Origin: Clostridia bacterium
GTDB lineage: Bacteria > Bacillota > Clostridia > Acetivibrionales > DSM-2933
Assembly: GCA_026418275.1 (NCBI GenBank)
Contig: JAOABQ010000049.1
Location: 1 to 64,000, forward strand
DNA: 64,000 nt
Direction: 5' to 3'
In this document: positions 55,415 to 64,000 of the stretch, one piece after another
How positions within the stretch are numbered: position 1 is the first letter of the stretch
Layout: every line of letters starts with the position of its first letter
The notes under the pieces: model-generated
Databases searched by the model: none
What the model was told of the DNA's origin: nothing
Seen by the model: only the letters and a program-made list of their open reading frames with translations
Translations under genes and position numbers: made by a program

Positions 55415-56875
55415 GTGGAATTATATGAATTAACCGCTCACCAGCTGAGTGATATGTTAAAAAACAAAAAAGTAAGTGCTGTAGAACTTACCGAGGCGCT
55501 TATTGGAAGAATTGAGCAAGTGGAAGATAAGGTTGGAAGCTTTGTTACGGTGGCAAAGGAAGAGGCGTTAAAAAGAGCCCAAGAGGTGCAGGCCAAAATA
55601 GACAAGGGCGAAGCCAAGGGGCCTTTAGCCGGTATTCCCATGGCATTGAAGGATAATATGTGTACAGAGGGTGTTGCAACTACCTGTGGCTCAAAAATGC
55701 TTCAAAACTTTATTCCCCCCTATAATGCAACGGTAGCGGAAAAATTGTATGCCCAGGATACCATCCTTTTAGGCAAGCTCAACATGGACGAGTTTGCTAT
55801 GGGCAGCTCCAATGAAAATTCTTATTTCAAGCAGACCAAAAACCCATGGGACTTAGACAGAGTACCCGGAGGATCCAGTGGAGGGTCAGCAGCATCTGTT
55901 GCAGCAAGGGAAACGATATTTTCACTGGGGTCTGATACGGGTGGGTCCATTAGACAACCAGCATCCTTCTGCGGGGTTGTTGGAATGAAGCCTACATACG
56001 GTGCTGTTTCAAGGTTTGGCCTAGTGGCGTTTGCCTCATCATTGGATCAAATTGGTCCCTTAACCAAAGATGTCACAGATTGTGCTCTGGTCTTAAATGC
56101 AATCTGCGGCCATGATCCGATGGATTCAACCTCTGTAAATACCGAATATCCCGATTATACCAAGTCTCTTGTAAATGATATCAAGGGAATGAGAATCGGT
56201 ATTCCCAAAGAATATATCGGGGAAGGAATCAACCCTGAAACAAAAAAGATTATTCTTAATGCTGTAGAAGAATTAAAAAGATTAGGTGCAGTGTGTGAAG
56301 AGTTTTCTCTACCTGTTACAGAGTATGCCATTCCTGCATATTATCTTATTTCATCTGCAGAGGCGAGTTCCAACCTGGCCAGGTACGATGGAATCAAATA
56401 TGGTTACCGTGCGGAGAAATTTACCGATTTATTGGATTTATACAAGCAAACCAGAAGCGAAGGATTTGGGGATGAGGTAAAGAGAAGGATTATGCTTGGA
56501 ACCTATGCACTAAGTTCAGGCTACTACGATGCGTACTACAAGAAAGCCCTACAGGTGCGAACCCTGATAAAACAAGGGTTTGATGAGGCATTTAGCAGAT
56601 ACGATCTTATTGTTGGTCCGACCACGCCGTCAACAGCTTTTAAAATCGGAGAAAAATCGGATAACCCCTTGGAAATGTATCTTGGAGATATTTACACCGT
56701 ATCGGTAAATATTGCGGGACTTCCAGGCCTGGTTGTTCCCTGTGGTTTGGACAGCAATCACCTGCCCGTGGGACTTCAGTTAATCGGTAAGCCCTTCGAC
56801 GAAAGTACGCTTTTAAGGGTAGGCTATACCTTCGAACAGAATACTGAGTTTCACAAAAATAAAGCAAAGATATAA
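55415..56875 (+). CDS. gatA: Asp-tRNA(Asn)/Glu-tRNA(Gln) amidotransferase subunit A
   Basis: This 486-residue amidase-signature enzyme releases ammonia from glutamine for transamidation of mischarged tRNA. Seen: catalytic Lys79 in ALKDNMC, the [13 protein letters not shown] loop with Ser154, and nucleophile Ser178 in [15 protein letters not shown]. The late [11 protein letters not shown] and [10 protein letters not shown] segments are present. The GTG start follows ATGGAGG. It forms an ammonia channel with GatB, encoded next. Confidence 0.98.
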   Translation: MELYELTAHQLSDMLKNKKVSAVELTEALIGRIEQVEDKVGSFVTVAKEEALKRAQEVQAKIDKGEAKGPLAGIPMALKDNMCTEGVATTCGSKMLQNFIPPYNATVAEKLYAQDTILLGKLNMDEFAMGSSNENSYFKQTKNPWDLDRVPGGSSGGSAASVAARETIFSLGSDTGGSIRQPASFCGVVGMKPTYGAVSRFGLVAFASSLDQIGPLTKDVTDCALVLNAICGHDPMDSTSVNTEYPDYTKSLVNDIKGMRIGIPKEYIGEGINPETKKIILNAVEELKRLGAVCEEFSLPVTEYAIPAYYLISSAEASSNLARYDGIKYGYRAEKFTDLLDLYKQTRSEGFGDEVKRRIMLGTYALSSGYYDAYYKKALQVRTLIKQGFDEAFSRYDLIVGPTTPSTAFKIGEKSDNPLEMYLGDIYTVSVNIAGLPGLVVPCGLDSNHLPVGLQLIGKPFDESTLLRVGYTFEQNTEFHKNKAKI

Positions 56876-56892
56876 TATTGAGGTGAATTATA

Positions 56893-58326
56893 ATGGAATA
56901 TGAATTGGTCATTGGATTGGAAGTTCACGCAGAGCTTTCAACCAAATCAAAAATATACTGTACCTGCACTACTGAGTTCGGGGGAGAGCCCAATACGCAC
57001 TGCTGCCCTATTTGTACAGGAATGCCCGGTGTACTGCCCGTATTAAATAAGAAAGTAATCGAATATGCGGTAAAAGCGGGGCTTGCTACAGGGTGTGAAA
57101 TCGCAGATTTTAGCAAACAGGATAGAAAAAACTATTTTTATCCTGATCTGCCCAAGGCTTATCAGACTTCACAATATGATTTGCCCCTTTGCAAAAACGG
57201 ACATATTGATATAGAAGTGGACAATGTTCCAAAACGCATAGGCATCACAAGGATCCATATTGAAGAGGATGCAGGAAAGCTCATGCACGATGAATGGGAT
57301 ACAGGTTCTTTGGTGGATTATAACCGCTGCGGTGTGCCATTGATTGAGATTGTAAGTGAGCCGGATATACGCTCTGCTGAAGAAGCAAAGGCATATCTTG
57401 AAAACTTAAAAGCAATTTTGGAATACATTGAAGTATCCGATTGCAAAATGCAGGAAGGCTCTTTGCGGGCAGATGTGAACCTGTCTGTCAGGCCGAAAGG
57501 ACAAAAAGAATTCGGTACAAGAACTGAAATGAAAAACCTTAATTCTTTTAGGTCCATTGTGAGGGCGATTGAAGCGGAAAAGGAACGGCAAATTAGGGAA
57601 ATCGAATCAGGAGGCAAGGTCATCCAGGAGACAAGAAGATGGGATGACAACAAGGGCATCAGTTATGCTATGAGAAGTAAGGAAGAAGCCCATGACTATA
57701 GATATTTTCCTGAACCGGATCTGGTGCCTATTGTGGTCGATGATGATTGGAAAAGTGAAATTGAAAAATCACTTCCTGAACTTCCTGAGACAAGAAAGAA
57801 ACGGTATGTGAGTGATTTTGGACTCCCTCCTTATGATGCCGGTATTCTTACATCCTCCAAGTTTTTAGCCGACTTTTTTGAGAAAGCCGTCTCTAAAGGA
57901 AGTAATTCAAAAACTGTGAGCAACTGGATTATGGGTGATCTTATGCGCATCCTTAAAGAGAAGGAAATGGAGGCAGCGGATATACCTTTTCCGGCAGAAT
58001 ACTTTGCCAAATTGATTGGGCTTGTCGACAAGGGTACAATTAATGGCACCATTGCTAAAAAGGTCTTACTGAAGATATTTGAGACAGGAAAGGACCCTGA
58101 GACTATCGTAAAAGAAGAAGGACTTGAAGTGGTGAGTGATGAGGGGGCGCTGGTATCCATTGTGAAAAACATATTGGAAAGTAATCCACAATCCATTACG
58201 GATTATAAGAGCGGAAAGGAAAAGGCTTTTGGATTTTTGGTTGGGCAGGCTATGAGGGCCACCAAAGGAAAGGCAGACCCGCAGCTCATCAATAAATTAT
58301 TGAAGGAAGAATTGGATAAAGCATAA
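56893..58326 (+). CDS. gatB: Asp-tRNA(Asn)/Glu-tRNA(Gln) amidotransferase subunit B
   Basis: This 477-residue subunit activates the misacylated tRNA with ATP and accepts ammonia from GatA. Seen: [18 protein letters not shown], zinc-binding Cys around residues 19-42 (CTC ... CCPIC), [57 protein letters not shown], and the C-terminal YqeY-like helical domain with [17 protein letters not shown]. Normal length. It ends in two successive terminators. Confidence 0.98.
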   Translation: MEYELVIGLEVHAELSTKSKIYCTCTTEFGGEPNTHCCPICTGMPGVLPVLNKKVIEYAVKAGLATGCEIADFSKQDRKNYFYPDLPKAYQTSQYDLPLCKNGHIDIEVDNVPKRIGITRIHIEEDAGKLMHDEWDTGSLVDYNRCGVPLIEIVSEPDIRSAEEAKAYLENLKAILEYIEVSDCKMQEGSLRADVNLSVRPKGQKEFGTRTEMKNLNSFRSIVRAIEAEKERQIREIESGGKVIQETRRWDDNKGISYAMRSKEEAHDYRYFPEPDLVPIVVDDDWKSEIEKSLPELPETRKKRYVSDFGLPPYDAGILTSSKFLADFFEKAVSKGSNSKTVSNWIMGDLMRILKEKEMEAADIPFPAEYFAKLIGLVDKGTINGTIAKKVLLKIFETGKDPETIVKEEGLEVVSDEGALVSIVKNILESNPQSITDYKSGKEKAFGFLVGQAMRATKGKADPQLINKLLKEELDKA

Positions 58327-58355
58327 GACGGACTTCAATATCCGTCTTTCTTTTT
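58326..58355 (+). terminator. Terminator 1 after gatB
   Basis: AGACGGA pairs with TCCGTCT around an 8-nt loop, followed by TTCTTTTTG; the stem starts at the stop codon. Confidence 0.75.
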
Positions 58356-58377
58356 GCTCTCTAAGGTGCAATGATTA

Positions 58378-58415
58378 AAAATCATCCCTATTTAATGCTG
58401 GGATGATTTTTTGTT
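58378..58415. terminator. Terminator 2 after gatB
   Basis: AAAATCATCCC pairs with GGGATGATTTT around an 11-nt loop, followed by TTGTTTT. It backs up the first terminator. Confidence 0.8.
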
Positions 58416-58509
58416 TTAGATAATGAGATTAGGATGAGAGGTAAAAATTGAAAAAAGTAATCCCCTATATTTGGAAATTAAGTAACCGCAAAATTTGTTC
58501 ATTTAAATC

Positions 58510-58538
58510 TTGTATACAATAAACAATTAATATATAAT
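58510..58538 (+). promoter_or_regulatory. Promoter of pta-ackA
   Basis: TTGTAT, a 17-bp spacer and TATAAT lie 100 bp before the pta start. A CAGGT/ACCTG hairpin (58566-58581) lies in the leader. Confidence 0.6.
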
Positions 58539-58592
58539 ATGTATGGCTGAAAACCGCTTAGTGAGCAGGTTCTATCACCTGGTCATAAATAA

Positions 58593-59636
<1,044 letters not shown>

Positions 59637-59656
59637 ATTAGAAGGAGTTATAGTAT

Positions 59657-60850
59657 ATGAATATTCTGGTTATCAATACAGGTAGTTCGTCTTTAAAGTA
59701 CCAGTTGATTGATATGAAAGATGAGACCGTTCTTGCCAAAGGCTTATGCGACAGGATTGGGTTGGAGCATGCTTTTTTAAAGCAAACGGGAATTGGTAAG
59801 GAAACGGTAGTTATAGAAAAGGATATGTATAATCACAAGATTGCCATGCAAGAGGTTGTAAATGCCCTCATTGATGAAAAAATCGGTGTGATTAAGAGCA
59901 TGGATGAAATTGCTGCTGTTGGACATCGTGTGGTACATGGCGGCGAGGAATTTCACGATTCAGTGATTATTGATGGAAACGTAATGAAAGCCATTAAGGA
60001 TTGTGTTGAACTGGCACCCCTTCATAATCCTCCAAATATTGTAGGGATCGAGGCATGTCAGCAAATTATGCCTAATATACCGATGATCGCTGTGTTTGAC
60101 ACTGCATTTCATCAAACGCTGCCAAGACATGCGTATATTTATCCATTGCCTTTTGAAATATATGAAAAGTATAAATTAAGAAAATACGGCTTTCACGGAA
60201 CTTCACACAAGTACGTGGCACAACGTGCGGCAGCATTGATGGGAAAACCGATCGAAGAATTGAAACTGATTTCCTGCCATCTTGGTAATGGGGCCAGTAT
60301 CTGCGCAGTTAAAAACGGGAAATCCATTGAGACGTCTATGGGCTTTACACCACTTCAAGGACTTTGTATGGGAACAAGAAGCGGTACCATAGATCCGGCA
60401 GTCATTTCCTATCTGATGGAAAAGGAAAAGATGACATTAAAGGATGTTAGCGATTTCCTCAATAAAAAATCAGGCGTTCTTGGAGTCTCTGGAATCAGCA
60501 GTGATTTTAGAGATGTTCAGTCTGCCGCCGAAGCAGGGAATGAAAGAGCGTTGCTGGCACTGGATATATTCTGTTACAGGGTAAAACGGTTTATCGGGGA
60601 TTATGCTGCCATATTAAATGGTATAGACGCAGTGATCTTTACTGCTGGAATTGGGGAAAACAACGACTTGGTAAGAGGCAAGATACTAAAGGATATGGAT
60701 TACCTTGGAATCTGTATTGATATGGAAAAGAATAAAATTAGAGGTCAGGAGATTGATATAAGTGTATCTGATGCGAAAGTAAGAACACTTATCATTCCGA
60801 CAAACGAAGAACTGGCAATTGCAAGGGAAACTTTAAAACTTGTACAATAA
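59657..60850 (+). CDS. ackA: Acetate kinase
   Basis: This 397-residue ASKHA-fold kinase makes ATP and acetate from acetyl phosphate. Seen: [26 protein letters not shown] with the catalytic-site His, [10 protein letters not shown] with the catalytic Asp, [24 protein letters not shown], and [16 protein letters not shown] precedes the ATG. A strong terminator follows, separating it from the DUF350 locus. Confidence 0.98.
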   Translation: MNILVINTGSSSLKYQLIDMKDETVLAKGLCDRIGLEHAFLKQTGIGKETVVIEKDMYNHKIAMQEVVNALIDEKIGVIKSMDEIAAVGHRVVHGGEEFHDSVIIDGNVMKAIKDCVELAPLHNPPNIVGIEACQQIMPNIPMIAVFDTAFHQTLPRHAYIYPLPFEIYEKYKLRKYGFHGTSHKYVAQRAAALMGKPIEELKLISCHLGNGASICAVKNGKSIETSMGFTPLQGLCMGTRSGTIDPAVISYLMEKEKMTLKDVSDFLNKKSGVLGVSGISSDFRDVQSAAEAGNERALLALDIFCYRVKRFIGDYAAILNGIDAVIFTAGIGENNDLVRGKILKDMDYLGICIDMEKNKIRGQEIDISVSDAKVRTLIIPTNEELAIARETLKLVQ

Positions 60851-60859
60851 TTGGCTAAT

Positions 60860-60908
60860 AAGGCCGGGTAATAAAGGCAATCAGCTTTTACCCGGCCTTT
60901 ATCATTTT
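60860..60908 (+). terminator. Terminator of pta-ackA
   Basis: AAGGCCGGGTAA pairs with TTACCCGGCCTT around a loop of about 15 nt, followed by TATCATTTT. Confidence 0.85.
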
Positions 60909-60954
60909 GAATGGTTTATAAAATTTTCTATAACGAGGAATTGAGTGATTCTTC

Positions 60955-60984
60955 TTGACATATTTATAGGGATAAATATATCAT
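60955..60984 (+). promoter_or_regulatory. Promoter of the DUF350 locus
   Basis: Consensus TTGACA (60955-60960) is followed by TATATC or TATCAT at 16-18 bp, about 50 bp before the DUF350 start. Confidence 0.55.
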
Positions 60985-61033
60985 TATTTAAGATGATAAA
61001 ATTGCGGTAAATGAAATTAAGGAGGGGCTTAGA

Positions 61034-61429
61034 ATGTTAGAGGGACTTTTAGGCGCAGGGAAATACTTCATTGTTACATCGGTTATTGTATTGGCGGCAG
61101 TTTTTATTTTTGACCTTTTGGTTAAGTATAAGGTTTGGGCGGAAATAAACAAGGGAAATTTAGCTGTGGCACTGTCAACAGGGGGTAAAATATTGGGGAT
61201 ATCCAATATCATGTATCATGCAATCAACACAAACGAAAATTTGTTGAATACGGTTATATGGGGCGGTATTGGAACTGCTGCATTACTGATTGTATATTTT
61301 GCTTTCGAGCTTTTAACTCCCAATCTCAATGTATCAGATGAAATCGGAAAGGGAAACAAGGCTGTCGGATTTATATCTTTTGTATTTTCAGTAGCGTTTA
61401 GTTTTATCATTGGTGCTAGTATATCTTAA
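61034..61429 (+). CDS. DUF350 family membrane protein
   Basis: This 131-residue protein has four predicted membrane helices (about 10-28, 44-60, 70-90, 108-128) and the DUF350 pattern of two repeated halves: IFDLLVKYKVWAEINKGNLAVAL and FELLTPNLNVSDEIGKGNKA, each with the E-I-x-K-G-N motif. E. coli YjfL is a DUF350 protein encoded beside an ATP-grasp YjfC; this locus also ends in such an ATP-grasp gene. AAGGAGG precedes the ATG. It heads a likely five-gene operon. Confidence 0.85.
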   Translation: MLEGLLGAGKYFIVTSVIVLAAVFIFDLLVKYKVWAEINKGNLAVALSTGGKILGISNIMYHAINTNENLLNTVIWGGIGTAALLIVYFAFELLTPNLNVSDEIGKGNKAVGFISFVFSVAFSFIIGASIS

Positions 61430-61448
61430 TTTGAAAGGTGTTGTGGTG

Positions 61449-61619
61449 ATGAAGGATATATACATTTATGCATCCATTCAGACTTGGATTTCAGAAACCC
61501 CGGATGCAGTTGTAAAGGGGTTCATCAATTCTAAAAATCAAAACTATATTGAAATTACAGATGATCATGGGTATACACAAATTTTAAACCTGGATAAGGT
61601 TTTTGCGGTTGTATATTAA
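61449..61619 (+). CDS. Small protein of the DUF350 locus
   Basis: This 56-residue soluble protein (start MKDIYIYASIQTWISETPDA, end NLDKVFAVVY) is rich in beta-forming residues and is not recognised. The ATG at 61449 is served by GAAAGGTG about ten bases upstream. It lies 19 bp after the DUF350 gene and 1 bp before the next start, so it is part of the operon. Confidence 0.65.
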   Translation: MKDIYIYASIQTWISETPDAVVKGFINSKNQNYIEITDDHGYTQILNLDKVFAVVY

Positions 61620-61620
61620 A

Positions 61621-62259
61621 ATGATGATGAAAAGTCTTAAGGACATAGATCTTTACCGGATCTATAAAAACTGGCGTCAGGGATCAGGACCTTACCGCTG
61701 TTTTTTCCGGTCTACAAATTTTGTATCGTTGAAGCATTACCCGGATTTTTTCCTGCATGAAGTACCCCTGTCAAAAAGTGATGTTGATGATAGAATTGCT
61801 GAGTTGATCGCATTATATGACAGGAAAGAAACTTTGTTTCTTTTGGATATACCGGGAAAAGAGGCCATTAAGGCGGCATTTTTCGTGCAGAAGAGCTTAA
61901 ATCTAAAGTGTATACTTACTTTTAACGGCATCTTGCATCCTTTTGGATTGGTAGGAGACCGGGATTACGTCAGCAGACTGCTAAACTATGGTGACCGGTT
62001 GGATAAAATAGATCCGGAAGGTTTTATGTTTATCCTGGATTATGACCGTTATAGAGAGGTTGAGAAGGTTGAGCTTCATCAGTTTTTCAACAACCAGTAT
62101 GAAATATCCGATGAAGATTTGCCGTCGGATGAAATGCTTAAGGACTTAGGATACCGGCAAGTGGCGGCCTTTTACAGGGAGCCGGTAAAAGAAGACTTGA
62201 GTGCCTACCTAAGCTATTTGGAGGAAAATAATTTAAAGGTTTACAGGGAAGAGGTGTGA
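61621..62259 (+). CDS. Uncharacterised protein of the DUF350 locus
   Basis: This 212-residue soluble protein is not recognised. It has alternating charged helices and strands (ELIALYDRKETLFLLDIPG, then EAIKAAFFVQKSLNLKCILT, PEGFMFILDYDRY) and an acidic C-terminal part. No signal peptide or membrane helix. Three successive ATG codons (61621, 61624, 61627) could start it; the ribosome site is weak, suggesting coupling to the gene one base upstream. The lipoprotein gene follows after 10 bp. Confidence 0.7.
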   Translation: MMMKSLKDIDLYRIYKNWRQGSGPYRCFFRSTNFVSLKHYPDFFLHEVPLSKSDVDDRIAELIALYDRKETLFLLDIPGKEAIKAAFFVQKSLNLKCILTFNGILHPFGLVGDRDYVSRLLNYGDRLDKIDPEGFMFILDYDRYREVEKVELHQFFNNQYEISDEDLPSDEMLKDLGYRQVAAFYREPVKEDLSAYLSYLEENNLKVYREEV

Positions 62260-62269
62260 GGTCAGGGAT

Positions 62270-62575
62270 ATGGACAAAAATGAGGAAAGAAAAGAGTTTT
62301 CAATGAATGAAAATGATGAAGAGAGAAAAAAGGAAAAGGTACGGAAGCTTTTCGATAAAAGCAAAGCGGCAGCCCTTGGATTAGCGGTTTTTTTTACTAT
62401 AAGTTCTACACTGACAGGCTGCGGCACCAATTATGAAGAAGAGGAAGAAGAAGAGGAAGGTGGCGGTGGTATCGAATTGGACATTGACCTTAAAAAAAAG
62501 AAAAAGAAGTCGTGGTCCTCATCGCATTACAACAGCAGTTCCTATTCTTCACATGGCAGTAAGTCAGGCGGTTAA
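62270..62575 (+). CDS. Low-complexity lipoprotein of the DUF350 locus
   Basis: This 101-residue protein has a charged N-terminus, a hydrophobic helix (about 34-50, AAALGLAVFFTISSTLTG) ending in a lipobox TLTGC, then blocks of eight Glu, four Gly, IELDIDL, six Lys, and a Ser/His/Tyr/Gly tail ending SKSGG. The unusually long n-region might be shortened by starting at the ATG at 62303. E. coli YgiB/YjfM (DUF1190), encoded with ATP-grasp YgiC/YjfC, are likewise lipoproteins with Ser/Gly-rich tails; homology here is not established. Confidence 0.7.
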   Translation: MDKNEERKEFSMNENDEERKKEKVRKLFDKSKAAALGLAVFFTISSTLTGCGTNYEEEEEEEEGGGGIELDIDLKKKKKKSWSSSHYNSSSYSSHGSKSGG

Positions 62576-62725
62576 ATGTAGTGATAAATAAATTCATATT
62601 CTAAATAGCGAAAAAACATTTATATTTCGGCTTCTTAATCACCCAAAACATGTGATTGTGTATTCTGCCGAGTGTAAGGTTTTAGTGTGCTATGTGTAGT
62701 AGGCTTTAGGTGCGGAGGATTTTAT

Positions 62726-64000
62726 ATGCTCAGCAGTCAAAGGAAAATAACCGAAAAGATACTTTTTGATTATTATATGGTAAGTTCCAACAGGGAAGAT
62801 GAAGTTTATTCACCTTTCCCTTTTTATATGGACAAAAATATATTTGAGGAAATGGTACATTCGACCTTAGTATTAGACAAATTGACCGGGCGCATTATCC
62901 GGAAATTTATTGAAAACCCTCATGAAGACTTATTTTATATGGGAGATTTCCCCTTTAAAGGAGAAATCTTAAATTGTGGTGTGCCGCTAGCCCCCTTTTT
63001 TTGGGTGCGGTATGATGCATTTTACAGGGAGAAGGGCGGTATTTTCTTTAGTGAATTTAATTATGACAAACCCTGTGCCCAGCGGGAGATTTTGGTATCC
63101 GAAGTTTTTAATCCTCTTAATGATCCCAATATCCGTTTTAAGGAAGCTTTTATCAATGGGTTTGAAATGATATGGAAGAAATACGGACATCAGAACAAAA
63201 AGAGACCGAGAGTAGCAATTTTAGTGGATCCGGGCCATTTTGAGGAACTTCATCTTGCTTACCTTTATATATCGCTTTTGAAGCCATTAGGTTACGATTT
63301 TATTATTGCAGGAGGGGAGAACTTTAGTGTTTATGACGAGAAGGTTTTCGTGTTTAACGCTGAGGTTGATGTGATTCTTAGGCAATACCCTACTGAATTC
63401 ATGCATGAAATTTCCCATTTTGAAGAAATCTTAAACCTTTATAAAAAAGGTAAAGTGCTGATTTTGAATGATCTCAGGGCGATTATCGGCCAGGTTAAAA
63501 GCTTGTTTGTATATCTATGGGAATTGGTAGACAAAAAGGATTCCTTTTTGTCAGTAGAGGAAGCTGAGGTCATAAAGAAAACCGTACCTTACACAAGAAT
63601 CTTTGATCCGGGAATTTTGGAAGAGGCTAAAAGTCATAAGAACCTTTATGTTGTAAAGCCCATGTATGGACGGTACAGTAAAAATGTATACATTGGGTGT
63701 ATGGTAGGGCAGGAGGAATGGGAGAGACTCCTTGTGGAGGTCATAAAAAGCAATCAAACATACATTTTGCAGGAATTTTGCCCCATCAAAAAGGAAAATG
63801 TTTTAAGACCGGTAGGCTCTTCCTATACTGAAGAGGAAGCCTTTGGCAATTTCGGTATATACCTAACCTGTGGTGAAATTACCGGTATTTGTGTCCGGTG
63901 GAGTACCGATTATTTATCTTTGGACGATATTGTATGGATTAGTCCGGTTGGAATAAGGGAAAAAAGCTTGAAAGTAAATCAAAATATCTTGAAGGCTCGG
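62726..64000 (+). CDS. ATP-grasp protein, glutathionylspermidine-synthase-like (partial)
   Basis: The first 425 residues are present and the frame is open to the window end. The sequence resembles the YgiC/YjfC group of the glutathionylspermidine synthase family of ATP-grasp ligases: FFWVRYDAFYREKGGIFFSE, FNYDKPCAQRE, RVAILVDPGHFEELHLAYLY, the YVVKPMYGRYSKNVYIG nucleotide-binding loop, and YILQEFCP. Such enzymes form amide bonds using ATP. GCGGAGG stands just upstream of the ATG. The position after DUF350 and the lipoprotein mirrors the E. coli yjf locus. The substrate is unknown. Confidence 0.8.
   Translation, partial: MLSSQRKITEKILFDYYMVSSNREDEVYSPFPFYMDKNIFEEMVHSTLVLDKLTGRIIRKFIENPHEDLFYMGDFPFKGEILNCGVPLAPFFWVRYDAFYREKGGIFFSEFNYDKPCAQREILVSEVFNPLNDPNIRFKEAFINGFEMIWKKYGHQNKKRPRVAILVDPGHFEELHLAYLYISLLKPLGYDFIIAGGENFSVYDEKVFVFNAEVDVILRQYPTEFMHEISHFEEILNLYKKGKVLILNDLRAIIGQVKSLFVYLWELVDKKDSFLSVEEAEVIKKTVPYTRIFDPGILEEAKSHKNLYVVKPMYGRYSKNVYIGCMVGQEEWERLLVEVIKSNQTYILQEFCPIKKENVLRPVGSSYTEEEAFGNFGIYLTCGEITGICVRWSTDYLSLDDIVWISPVGIREKSLKVNQNILKAR

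Overview
The window is an AT-rich stretch of a Gram-positive, endospore-forming, anaerobic Clostridia genome. The evidence is the set of sporulation genes (yqfC, yqfD, a PdaA-type cortex deacetylase, CotF-like coat genes, splB, gpr), the pta-ackA acetate pathway, strong AGGAGG ribosome sites, frequent TTG/GTG starts, and c-di-GMP-I, c-di-AMP and TPP riboswitches. A surface protein with cohesin-like domains, a Thr/Pro linker and SLH repeats suggests a relative of cellulosome-forming clostridia (Acetivibrio/Ruminiclostridium type); this placement is inference. The first 25 bases are Nextera/Tn5 adapter, so the left edge is a contig end.

Layout. 1-4400: GH18 chitinase tail, cohesin/SLH anchor protein, tandem c-di-GMP riboswitches and a secreted transglutaminase-like protein. 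4500-10800: pdxS-pdxT (PLP synthesis), a pseudo-deacetylase, a cytoplasmic CBM25-like protein, a sugar-nucleotide pyrophosphorylase with a degenerate phosphomannomutase half, and a small unknown. 11300-23200: three tandem DUF881 genes, pdaA-like, then the conserved block yqfC-yqfD-phoH-pgpH-ybeY-dgkA-cdd-era-yqzL-recO. 23200-28700: an orphan c-di-GMP riboswitch on the minus strand, coat genes, splB, nitroreductase, a SIR2-like protein, engB and a two-motif CDGSH protein. 29100-36700: CBM9-like protein, then a TPP-riboswitch operon thiS-thiG-thiH-lipoprotein-thiF-thiD2/thiE-thiC. 36700-39600: repeat-rich gap and a DUF4838 protein. 39800-54900: GNAT, c-di-AMP riboswitch plus SH3-NlpC/P60 hydrolase, comEC-holA, sugE, ECF sigma/anti-sigma, rpsT, gpr, M50B-like protease, ligA and two paralogous membrane-anchored proteins sharing an unnamed domain. 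55000-60900: gatCAB and pta-ackA. 61000-64000: DUF350 membrane protein, two unknown small proteins, a polar low-complexity lipoprotein and an ATP-grasp (glutathionylspermidine-synthase-like) enzyme cut by the window edge.

How they fit together. Second messengers recur: PgpH is a c-di-AMP phosphodiesterase, one wall hydrolase sits behind a c-di-AMP riboswitch, and three c-di-GMP-I aptamers are present. Small dispersed elements fill the gaps: a 94-bp two-hairpin repeat, a 97-bp repeat with inverted ends, and a 211-bp MITE-like element. The best candidates for under-described biology are the DUF350/ATP-grasp/lipoprotein locus at the right edge, the orphan riboswitch with an embedded 45-codon frame, the tandem riboswitch, the paralogous domain pair, and the lipoprotein coupled to thiF.
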